Positions 23,235 to 30,004 of a stretch of 64,000 nt of DNA are shown here, in pieces. Under the pieces are notes generated by a model. The model did not search any database, was not told the DNA's origin, and saw only the letters and a list, made by a program, of their open reading frames with translations. How positions within the stretch are numbered: position 1 is the stretch's first letter; each line of letters opens with the position of its first letter. The DNA comes from JABFSM01 sp052389555. GTDB lineage: Bacteria; Gemmatimonadota; Gemmatimonadetes; Gemmatimonadales; GWC2-71-9. Where the stretch lies: NCBI GenBank assembly GCA_052389555.1, contig JBQTHV010000014.1, positions 1 through 64,000 of the forward strand. Direction: 5' to 3'. The position numbers and the translations under genes were made by a program.

Positions 23235-24377
23235 CTAGCGGGATCCCGGCAGAATCCGCAGGACCCGTCCGTCGGCTTCGTCCGTTACTACGTACAGGGC
23301 CCCATCCGGGCCTTCCTGAACGTCCCGGATGCGCCAGCCCAGCTCGCCGAGATACCGCTCCTCGCGGACCACCGCGCCGTTCTCGAGGACCAGGCGTACT
23401 AGGACCTGAGAGGCGAGCCCTCCGACCAGGATGTTCCCTTTCCAGTCCGGGAATGCGTCACCCGAGTAGAACACCATGCCCGATGGCGCGATGATGGGGT
23501 CCCAGTAATAGACCGGCTGCTCCATGCCTTCCTTCGCGGTGCCCTCCCCGATGGCCAGGCCGCTGTAATCACGTCCGTAGGTGATCACCGGCCAGCCGTA
23601 GTTCTTGCCCGCCTCGGGATGGTTGAGCTCGTCCCCTCCCCGAGCCCCATGCTCCACCGTCCAGAGCTGCCCGGTCGCGGGATCGAGCGCAGCCGCCTGA
23701 ATGTTTCGATGACCGTAGGACCAGATCTCCCGCCTGGTACCGCTTTGGCCGGCGAAGGGATTGTCCCGGGGAATCGATCCGTCGGGCATGATCCGAACCA
23801 TCTTCCCGAGCCCGCTCGAGAGGTTCTGGGCCTGGTCGCGGTAGTCGAATCGATCGCCCTGGGTAACGAAAAGGGCGCCGCTCCGGTCGAACACCAGCCG
23901 GGATCCGAAGTGGCCTCCGCCGGCGACCTTGGGTTCCTGGCGATAGATGACGCGAAGGTCCTCGAGCCCGGCCGCGCCGAGCCGCGCCTGTGCGACGGCC
24001 GTGCCGGCCAATCCACCCGCACCCGGCTCGGCGTAAGAGAGGTAGATCGTCTGGTTGCTGGAGAAGTCGGGGTCGAGGGCGACATCCAGGAGGCCCCCCT
24101 GTCCTCGGGCATGGACCGCGGGTACTCCCGCCAGCGGTGAACTGAGCCGGCCATCCGGCTCGACGATGCGCAGGCGGCCGGGGCGTTCCGTCACCAGAAT
24201 GCGGCCGTCGGGCAGGAACGCGAGTGCCCACGGGTGCTCGAGCCCCCTGGCGACCGTTTCGACTTTGAGCGCGTTCCGCTGCGCCGATGGATTGGGGGAT
24301 CGGAGTGCCGGTCCGTTGGGCCCGGGGGGCCGGCAAGCCACCATGCCAGCCAGTAGGATGGCCAGGGTGCGTGACAT
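23235..24377 (-). CDS. PQQ-dependent sugar dehydrogenase-like lipoprotein (glucose/sorbosone dehydrogenase family)
   Basis: 380 residues. The lipobox is LLAGMVAC. The six-bladed propeller has the family markers LEHPWALAFLPDGRILVTERPGRL, GQGGLLDVALDPDF, GGGHFGSRLVFD, SYGHRNIQAAALDPATGQLWTVEHGARGGDELN and GKNYGWPVI. These include the calcium and PQQ-contacting residues of soluble aldose dehydrogenases. It would oxidise sugars in the periplasm. ATG 24377 is only 6 bases after a consensus -10 box, so the mRNA is probably leaderless. Confidence 0.92.
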   Translation of the reverse strand: MSRTLAILLAGMVACRPPGPNGPALRSPNPSAQRNALKVETVARGLEHPWALAFLPDGRILVTERPGRLRIVEPDGRLSSPLAGVPAVHARGQGGLLDVALDPDFSSNQTIYLSYAEPGAGGLAGTAVAQARLGAAGLEDLRVIYRQEPKVAGGGHFGSRLVFDRSGALFVTQGDRFDYRDQAQNLSSGLGKMVRIMPDGSIPRDNPFAGQSGTRREIWSYGHRNIQAAALDPATGQLWTVEHGARGGDELNHPEAGKNYGWPVITYGRDYSGLAIGEGTAKEGMEQPVYYWDPIIAPSGMVFYSGDAFPDWKGNILVGGLASQVLVRLVLENGAVVREERYLGELGWRIRDVQEGPDGALYVVTDEADGRVLRILPGSR

Positions 24378-24383
24378 GCCTGC

Positions 24384-24389
24384 ATTATA
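24384..24389 (-). promoter_or_regulatory. -10 box TATAAT of the sugar dehydrogenase gene (leaderless)
   Basis: On the minus strand TATAAT is followed by GCAGGC and then the ATG at 24377. Transcription would begin at or within 1-2 bases of the start codon. I do not see a consensus -35 hexamer. Confidence 0.55.
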
Positions 24390-24496
24390 CGGGAAGCAGG
24401 CTCCGGGGGTTGCAGATCGTGAGGCGGGCGGTACCTTCGTTGCCAATTCCATCAGCGGGTCCGGTCGGTTTGCCCCATACCATCTCAGGAGGGAAC

Positions 24497-25006
24497 ATGA
24501 AATCCGCGCTGTCACCTGTTGTGATGCTCCTCGCTGTTGCTGCCTGCCAGCCGAGCGCCGAGACACCCGATCAGGCCCAGGCTCGCATGGATACCGAGTC
24601 GGCCGCCGCCAAGATGGCGATCGATTCAATGGCCGGGGAGTTTGCCACCCACTTCAACGCGGGCCATGCGGACATCGTCGCCGGCTTCTACATGGAGAAT
24701 GCCACGGCTATGCCGCCTAACGCGCCGATGGCCAGCGGCCGGGCGGCGATTCAGGCGGTGCTGCAGGGCTTTGTCGACATGAAAGCCCAGCTCACCCTCA
24801 CCCCGCAGGCAGTGGTGGCCAACGGACCCCTGGCCATCGAGCGCGGGGTATACTCGGTCACCTTCACGCCGCCGGGCGCGACTGCTCCGATGACCGACAC
24901 CGGGAAATACCTGGTGCACTGGCACATGGTGGACGGGAAGTGGATGATCGCGGACGATATCTGGAACAGCGATCTGGCTCCTCCGCCTCCGCCGCCGGCG
25001 CGATGA
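24497..25006 (+). CDS. SnoaL/ketosteroid-isomerase-like lipoprotein
   Basis: 169 residues from ATG 24497 with AGGAGGG upstream. The lipobox is MLLAVAAC. The mature part has the NTF2-like pattern FATHFNAGHADIVAGFYMENATAMPPN, GRAAIQAVLQGFVD and YLVHWHMVDGKWMIADDIW. The usual role of such exported domains is binding a small hydrophobic ligand; no catalytic residue is clear. It lies divergent to the sugar dehydrogenase and convergent to the ABC exporter, with a repeat hairpin after its stop. Confidence 0.8.
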   Translation: MKSALSPVVMLLAVAACQPSAETPDQAQARMDTESAAAKMAIDSMAGEFATHFNAGHADIVAGFYMENATAMPPNAPMASGRAAIQAVLQGFVDMKAQLTLTPQAVVANGPLAIERGVYSVTFTPPGATAPMTDTGKYLVHWHMVDGKWMIADDIWNSDLAPPPPPPAR

Positions 25007-25010
25007 GTGT

Positions 25011-25092
25011 GGCTATTGGCTAATAGCTATTGGCTATTGGACACGAGCCCCGCCGGGTTAGGGCAGTTTCCAATAGCCAATAGCCAATAGCC
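25011..25092. terminator. Hairpin of 7-bp repeats (GGCTATT / CAATAGC) between convergent genes
   Basis: The left arm GGCTATT GGCTAAT AGCTATT GGCTATT GG (25011-25040) is complementary to CCAATAGC CAATAGC CAATAGCC (25070-25092). The loop contains GCCGGGTTAGGG. It fills the gap between the convergent stops at 25006 and 25101, so a bidirectional terminator role is likely. There is no T-tract, so intrinsic termination is not certain. Confidence 0.65.
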
Positions 25093-25100
25093 GCTGCCAG

Positions 25101-26972
25101 CTAGTCTCGCCGCCCCGGGACAATCGGCGCACCCGCCGATTCAGGCGGCGGCGCGGACACCACGGGCTCCGGTTCCGGGGTGAAGTCTTCTCCCGGGTTA
25201 ATGAACCGGTCCCGCTCCAGCTTGAACTGTTTGTCGTAGAGCTGCTTGTACCGGCCGCCGTTGGCCAGGAGCTCTCGGTGGGTGCCGCGCTCCACGATCT
25301 CGCCGGCTTCCAGCACCAGGATCTGGTCCGCGCTCAGAATAGTCGAAAGCCGGTGGGCGATGACGAACGTGGTCCGGCCTTTTCGGAGCGCCCGCAATCC
25401 GTCCTGAATCAGGCCTTCACTCTCGCTGTCGAGACTCGAGGTGGCTTCATCGAGCAGCAGGATGGCCGGGTCGGCCAGAATCGCTCGAGCAATCGCTACC
25501 CGCTGGCGCTGGCCGCCTGAAAGCTTCACCCCGCGTTCCCCCACGATCGTGTCGTATCCCTGCGGAAAGCCCTGCACGAATTCATCGCAGTGGGCAATCC
25601 GGCTCACCAGCTCGACCTCATCCCGGGTCGCCTCGGGCCGGCTGAACTTGATGTTCTCCGCCACGGTGCCGTCGAACAAGAAGTTGTCTTGGAGCACGAT
25701 GCCGAGTCGGCTCCGGTAATCGCGCAGCCGGAGCGTAACGAGGTCGCGGCCATCGACCCTCGCGGTGCCCTGCTGAGGCCGGTTGAACGCCATTACCAGA
25801 CTCATCAGCGTGCTCTTGCCTGAGCCGCTCGAGCCGACCAGCGCCGTGGTCGAGCCGGCAGGGGCGCGGAACGAGACATTTCGGAGCACCGGCACTCCTG
25901 GGGTGTACTCGAACCACACGTTCTCGAACGCGACTTCGCCCCGAACCCCGTCGACAGGAATCCGGCCCGCATCCTCATCGTCCTCGGTAGCCATCTGGCG
26001 GATTTCGCGGATCCGGTCCAGACCCGCGAATGCCTCGGTGATCTGGGTGCCGATCGAGGCGATCTGGATGAGGGGGGCCGCCATGAGCCCGGTAAAGAAC
26101 ACATACATAACGAAATCGCCGAGCGTCATCTGCCCCGCAATGATGTCGCGGCCGCCAACCCAGATCATGATCGCGCCGATGCCGCCGACCACGACGCTGG
26201 AGAGCGCGGTGACCGCGCCGACGCCCGTCATGGTGGTGGCGATGTTGCGGAACAGCTGGTGGACTCCCTTGGTGAAGACGTAGTCCTCCCGCCGCTCGGC
26301 GACGTAGGACTTGACGATGCGGATGCCGCCCAGCGATTCGGTGAGCCGGCCGCTCACCGCCGCGGTGAGCTTCTGGCGTTCCCGGAAGATCGGGCGGAGT
26401 TTCTTGAAGGCATAGGTCATCCCGCCGCCGAACCCGATCAAGACCGCGAGCGTCACGGCGGTGAGCTTCCAGTTCAGCCAGAACAGCACGCTCATCGCGA
26501 TCACGCCGGTGAGCAGGCCACCGGCGAGCTGCACCAGGCCGGTGCCCACCAGGTTCCGGATGCCTTCGGCGTCGTTCATAACCCGTGACAGCAGGATGCC
26601 GGTCTGGGTCTGATCGAAGAACCGGATGGGAAGCCGGAGCACGTGCTCCTGGACCTCGCGCCGCAGGTTGGTGATCGCCCGCTGCGCCGCGATCCCGAGC
26701 ACGCGCACCAGGGCGAACGAGGTGGCGGCCTGCACCAAGGCGGCCCCTAAAACGGCGAAGGCAATCGGTGGCAGCAGATGGACCTGACCCGCCACGATCA
26801 CTTCATCGATCAGGTATTTGGAGCTCGCCGGCAGGACCAGTCCGGCCAGGCGACTCACCAGCATGATGGCAAAGCCCAGCGCGAGCCGGCCCCGGTACCG
26901 CCAGATGAGCTCGCGCGCTTCCCGCCATGCGACGGAGAACGTGACCTTCTTCTTCTTGGGAAGCTCGGTCAT
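25101..26972 (-). CDS. ABC exporter, fused permease-ATPase (MsbA/lipid-flippase type)
   Basis: 623 residues. Residues about 25-310 form a six-helix exporter domain (GRLALGFAIMLVSRL, IGAIMIWVGGRDIIAG). The ATPase has Walker A GSSGSGKST, Q-loop VLQDNFLF, signature LSGGQRQRVAIARA, Walker B ILLLDEATSSLD and the switch H in FVIAHRLST. It would work as a homodimer exporting a lipid or drug; the substrate cannot be told. A proline-rich C-terminal tail is unusual but not conserved-looking. It is followed 3' by the repeat hairpin. Confidence 0.93.
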   Translation of the reverse strand: MTELPKKKKVTFSVAWREARELIWRYRGRLALGFAIMLVSRLAGLVLPASSKYLIDEVIVAGQVHLLPPIAFAVLGAALVQAATSFALVRVLGIAAQRAITNLRREVQEHVLRLPIRFFDQTQTGILLSRVMNDAEGIRNLVGTGLVQLAGGLLTGVIAMSVLFWLNWKLTAVTLAVLIGFGGGMTYAFKKLRPIFRERQKLTAAVSGRLTESLGGIRIVKSYVAERREDYVFTKGVHQLFRNIATTMTGVGAVTALSSVVVGGIGAIMIWVGGRDIIAGQMTLGDFVMYVFFTGLMAAPLIQIASIGTQITEAFAGLDRIREIRQMATEDDEDAGRIPVDGVRGEVAFENVWFEYTPGVPVLRNVSFRAPAGSTTALVGSSGSGKSTLMSLVMAFNRPQQGTARVDGRDLVTLRLRDYRSRLGIVLQDNFLFDGTVAENIKFSRPEATRDEVELVSRIAHCDEFVQGFPQGYDTIVGERGVKLSGGQRQRVAIARAILADPAILLLDEATSSLDSESEGLIQDGLRALRKGRTTFVIAHRLSTILSADQILVLEAGEIVERGTHRELLANGGRYKQLYDKQFKLERDRFINPGEDFTPEPEPVVSAPPPESAGAPIVPGRRD

Positions 26973-26975
26973 GCG

Positions 26976-27479
26976 CTACTTCTTCAGCCCTGGCCCCTGG
27001 CCCCCGGCCCCTGACCCCTTCAACCGGGTCTGAACCCGCTCGCGATACCTGGCAAACACCGCGCGCCCTTCCTCAGAGCTCGTGGCGATCCACTCGGCGT
27101 GGCGGAAGGCGTGCGGCGATACTGCCGCCCGGAACTCGGCCAGCCAGGGCTGGAACTTTGCAAAGACCAGCAGGCCCTCACTGGTCGTTTCGACGAGATA
27201 GTCCGGGTTCACGATTCCATGGCGCGCCATGCCATAGGCCATCTCCCAGTAGGTGGTCACCTGCCGGTAGGCGGTGTTGCCGGGATGCTCGCCTTTGGTA
27301 ATGGCTACCGCGGCCGCGAGAGTCTCCGGCCAGAACTCGGCGACCATGTACCGCCGGGATTCGCGCATGATGGGTTCACGCCGCAGCTCGTAGAGCCGCA
27401 GCACCAGCTCCGCATCATGATGGTCGGGACGGTCCTTGATCAGACCGTCGCGCACTCGAGGGATCGGCAGTCCGGTCAT
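26976..27479 (-). CDS. Hypothetical protein with repeat-derived C-terminus
   Basis: About 167 residues from ATG 27479. It is soluble and helical, with DHHDAELVLRLYELRREPIMRESRRYMVAEFWP and TTYWEMAYGMARHGIVNPDYLVETTSEGLLVFAKFQPWL. I do not name a family. Its last residues GSGAGGQGPGLKK are encoded by the 7-bp repeat at about 26985-27022. It ends 3 bp before the ABC exporter gene on the same strand, so they are probably one transcript. A longer open frame upstream to 28118 is antisense noise. Confidence 0.7.
   Translation of the reverse strand: MTGLPIPRVRDGLIKDRPDHHDAELVLRLYELRREPIMRESRRYMVAEFWPETLAAAVAITKGEHPGNTAYRQVTTYWEMAYGMARHGIVNPDYLVETTSEGLLVFAKFQPWLAEFRAAVSPHAFRHAEWIATSSEEGRAVFARYRERVQTRLKGSGAGGQGPGLKK
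26985..27022. repeat. 7-bp tandem repeat (GCCCCTG)
   Basis: CCCTG GCCCCTG GCCCCCG GCCCCTG ACCCCTT, about five units. It is read on the minus strand as the glycine-rich tail of the preceding protein. Confidence 0.8.
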
Positions 27480-27590
27480 GGGGTAGGCTCGAGAATGATG
27501 GCGCGGCGGGCGAAGCAGTGCAGTGGCCAACCTAGCCGGATAGGAACGGCGATGCAAGGCGTTCCTCGGTCCGGTTAGGTTTCGCTCTTC

Positions 27591-28751
27591 ATGCGATCCG
27601 CGATGCTCGCCCGGCATTTCCTGCTTCTGGTCATCGCTGCCGGGGCTGCGTGCCGCAGCCGTCCCTCGAGAGAAACCGGAGGCCGCGCGGACCCTGCTGC
27701 GGCGGACACCGCCGCCGTGCTGGTTGTGGTGGAGCCCGCGGTGGTCGGCTTCTGGCTTCCCGCGGCTGACACGATCCCCGCCTCCGCGCAGCGGGACGCC
27801 GAACGTGAGTTCTCCCGGACCGGCCGGGCAATCGCACGCTATCTCGACGACACCGATATCGACTTTGTGACCACGACGAGCGATACCGTCATCGTGCAGC
27901 TCGCCGGCGGGCGGCAGCGGATGATCATGCTGAGCGGGCTCGACTTCCCGTATGGCTACGTGCTGATCGAGCCGGGTTATGCAGAGGAGTTTCACACCGG
28001 GATCGAGGACTTGGATCACCTGGAGGAAGCCATCGCGGCGTACTTCGGGCTGGAGGATCCGGGTGCCGGGTCCCGCCCGCGTCACCGCATTGCCCACTCC
28101 CCAATCCCCACTCCCCACTCCCCATTCCCCTGCTATTCGCTATTCGCTGCGCTTCCAACTCGGTCCTCGAAGAGCCCGTCCCGGCTTCGCACCGGTTGGG
28201 ACGCCGTCGCGCAGTACCAGGGTGCCATTGACCAGGACATGCCGGATGCCGACCGAGAGCTGGTGCGGCTGCTCGAAGGTGGCCCGGTCGCCGACCGTAG
28301 CCGCGTCGAAGAGAACGACGTCAGCATAGAATCCCTCGCGCAACAATCCCCGATCCCGAATCGACAACCTGGTCGCGACCGCCGAGGTGCTCTTGCGGAT
28401 CGCTTCCTCCAGCGGGAGGACCCGTTCCTCGCGAACATACCTCCCGAGGATCCGCGGGTAATTGCCGTACGAGCGTGGATGCACCAACCCGCGAGGATTG
28501 GCCGGGTCCTGACCGCTCGCATCGGTGCCGAACTTCATCCAGGGGAGCCGGAGCTTGGTGCGGACATTCTCTTCGCTCATGAGGAAGAAGACCGTTTCGA
28601 CCCGCGAGCTGTCGGCGAGGAGCAGATCCATCGCGGCGTCCTCCCACGCCTTCCTCATCTCGGCGGCGACCTCGGAGAGTCGCTTGCCCTGATACCGGGC
28701 GTTGGCGGAGTTCCGGAATTCGACGAACAGCACGTTCTCCGGACCGCCTAA
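27591..28751 (+). CDS. Putative lipoprotein whose frame runs on through a repeat into antisense DNA
   Basis: The first about 165 residues look genuine: leader LLLVIAAGAAC, then VVEPAVVGFWLPAADTIP, FSRTGRAIARYLDDTDIDFVTTTSDTVIVQLAGG and YGYVLIEPGYAEEFHTGIEDLDHLEEAIAAYFGLE. After that the frame enters the 28091-28150 repeat (HSPIPTPHSPFPCYSLFAAL). It stays open for 200 more codons opposite the D-aminoacylase gene, which is a compositional artefact. I infer the original stop was lost when the repeat replaced the 3' end. The function of the authentic part is unknown. Confidence 0.6.
   Translation: MRSAMLARHFLLLVIAAGAACRSRPSRETGGRADPAAADTAAVLVVVEPAVVGFWLPAADTIPASAQRDAEREFSRTGRAIARYLDDTDIDFVTTTSDTVIVQLAGGRQRMIMLSGLDFPYGYVLIEPGYAEEFHTGIEDLDHLEEAIAAYFGLEDPGAGSRPRHRIAHSPIPTPHSPFPCYSLFAALPTRSSKSPSRLRTGWDAVAQYQGAIDQDMPDADRELVRLLEGGPVADRSRVEENDVSIESLAQQSPIPNRQPGRDRRGALADRFLQREDPFLANIPPEDPRVIAVRAWMHQPARIGRVLTARIGAELHPGEPELGADILFAHEEEDRFDPRAVGEEQIHRGVLPRLPHLGGDLGESLALIPGVGGVPEFDEQHVLRTA
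28091..28150. repeat. 7-bp tandem repeats (CTCCCCA, then GCTATTC)
   Basis: CTCCCCA ATCCCCA CTCCCCA CTCCCCA TTCCCCT is followed by GCTATTC GCTATTC GCT. Two different 7-bp units abut at the convergent 3' ends of two genes. The minus-strand gene's stop lies inside the second unit. Confidence 0.85.
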
Positions 28752-29846
28752 CTCGCAGAGGTTCTCCCACCCACTCTGGACCTGTCCCATTTCGGCGCGG
28801 ATTCGCGGCCGGACCGCCGAGTCGGCGAGGTTCTGGAATAGCTTGCCGTCGGCACTGGCCCAGGGGGGCACACAGGCGCTCAACCCGGTGGCGCCGGCGG
28901 GATACGCATACATGTCAGCCTGAACGTCTAGGCCGGCCGCTCGTGCCGAGTCAATCTTGGCGATGGCCTGCGCGGTCTTGGGCCAATTGCGGATGCCGCC
29001 GGCTTTGAGGTGATAAATCTCGACCGGCACCCCGCCTTCCGTGCCGATCCGGATCGCTTCGTCGATGGCCTCGAGCCACGCGTTCCCTTCCGAGCGGAGA
29101 TGCGTGATGTAAACCCCGCCGAGCGGTGCCATCGCGCGGGCAAGCTCGATCAGCTCTTCGGTCGAAGCGTAGTTGCCGGGCGGATAGATCAGTGCGGATC
29201 CGAGGCCGAAGGCGCCATCCTCCATGGCGCGACGGACTACCGCGCGCATGGTATCGAGCTCGGCGGGGGTGGCAGGTCCCTGGGCCTGACCCTTGGCATA
29301 GACCCGCACCGTTCCGGCGCCCAGGAAGGATCCCACGTTGACCGAGTTGCCGTGCCTCTCCATGGCACGGAGCCAGGCATCGAAGCCGTGTGGCCCGCTG
29401 AAGTCGAGATCGGCCCGTCCGCTCCATGGACCGCGCGGGTTGGTGTTGGAATTCGCCGGAGCCGGCGTGCCGCCTTCGCCGAGGATCTCGGTGGTGATAC
29501 CTTGCGTGATCTTGCTGATGACCCGGCCGTCGCCGACCGTGAACTCCGCCGTGGATTGGCCCTGGATGTCGATGAACCCCGGAGCCACCACGAGTCCGGC
29601 GGCCGAGATCCGCTCTTTGGCGGGCTCGCGTGCTAACCCGCCGCGCGGCGCAATCCGGGCGATGCGGTCTCCCCGGATCGCCAGATCGCCCCAGAACCAG
29701 GCTGCGCCGGTGCCGTCAACGATCCGCCCCCCCTCGATCACGAGATCGTACGGCCCGGGCGCTGGGGCCGGCGTGGGGACCGGACCGCTCCTCGCGCACG
29801 CCCCACCGAGCACGAGGAACAACAGCAAGCAGAGTCGGCGCGTCAT
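28140..29846 (-). CDS. D-aminoacylase/N-acyl-D-amino-acid deacylase family lipoprotein
   Basis: About 568 residues from ATG 29846. The lipobox is FLVLGGAC. The family frame is clear: YDLVIEGGRIVDGTGAAWFWGDLAIRGDRIARI, AGLVVAPGFIDI, ITTEILGEGGTPAP, GGVYITHLRSEG, VEIYHLKAGG, MKFGTDASGQDP and the closing GFYADVVLFDAATV. The usual HxH metal pair after GFID is replaced by Q-G-Q (GFIDIQGQST), while E, the two later His and the final Asp remain. It may therefore bind a single metal or have altered activity. A periplasmic peptidase-like role is inferred. Confidence 0.87.
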   Translation of the reverse strand: MTRRLCLLLFLVLGGACARSGPVPTPAPAPGPYDLVIEGGRIVDGTGAAWFWGDLAIRGDRIARIAPRGGLAREPAKERISAAGLVVAPGFIDIQGQSTAEFTVGDGRVISKITQGITTEILGEGGTPAPANSNTNPRGPWSGRADLDFSGPHGFDAWLRAMERHGNSVNVGSFLGAGTVRVYAKGQAQGPATPAELDTMRAVVRRAMEDGAFGLGSALIYPPGNYASTEELIELARAMAPLGGVYITHLRSEGNAWLEAIDEAIRIGTEGGVPVEIYHLKAGGIRNWPKTAQAIAKIDSARAAGLDVQADMYAYPAGATGLSACVPPWASADGKLFQNLADSAVRPRIRAEMGQVQSGWENLCELGGPENVLFVEFRNSANARYQGKRLSEVAAEMRKAWEDAAMDLLLADSSRVETVFFLMSEENVRTKLRLPWMKFGTDASGQDPANPRGLVHPRSYGNYPRILGRYVREERVLPLEEAIRKSTSAVATRLSIRDRGLLREGFYADVVLFDAATVGDRATFEQPHQLSVGIRHVLVNGTLVLRDGVPTGAKPGRALRGPSWKRSE

Positions 29847-29868
29847 TCCGGTTCTCCTCAACGAATGG

Positions 29869-29952
29869 CCCACAGATTACACCGATTACGCAGATTGAAA
29901 AGCTATCCGCGGACCATTCTGAGAAATCTGTGTCATCGGTGTAATCTGTGGG
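29869..29952. repeat. Inverted pair of 9-bp repeats (ACAGATTAC type)
   Basis: The 28-base arm at 29869-29896 (CCCACAGATTAC ACCGATTAC GCAGATT) pairs with 29925-29952 with about three mismatches. It lies between divergent genes. The element would form a long hairpin with a 28-base loop. Very similar ACAGATTACACAGATTAC palindromes are scattered in many unrelated bacterial genomes. Confidence 0.85.
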
Positions 29953-30004
29953 TCCTCTCTCCATGACTGCTTGACAAGCTGGGGCTCCGGGACGAAGGTC
30001 AGTG

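Noticed and set aside
28152..28751. Genuine C-terminal domain of the 27591 lipoprotein
   Set aside because: The stretch is fully antisense to a well-conserved D-aminoacylase and has no domain-like pattern of its own.
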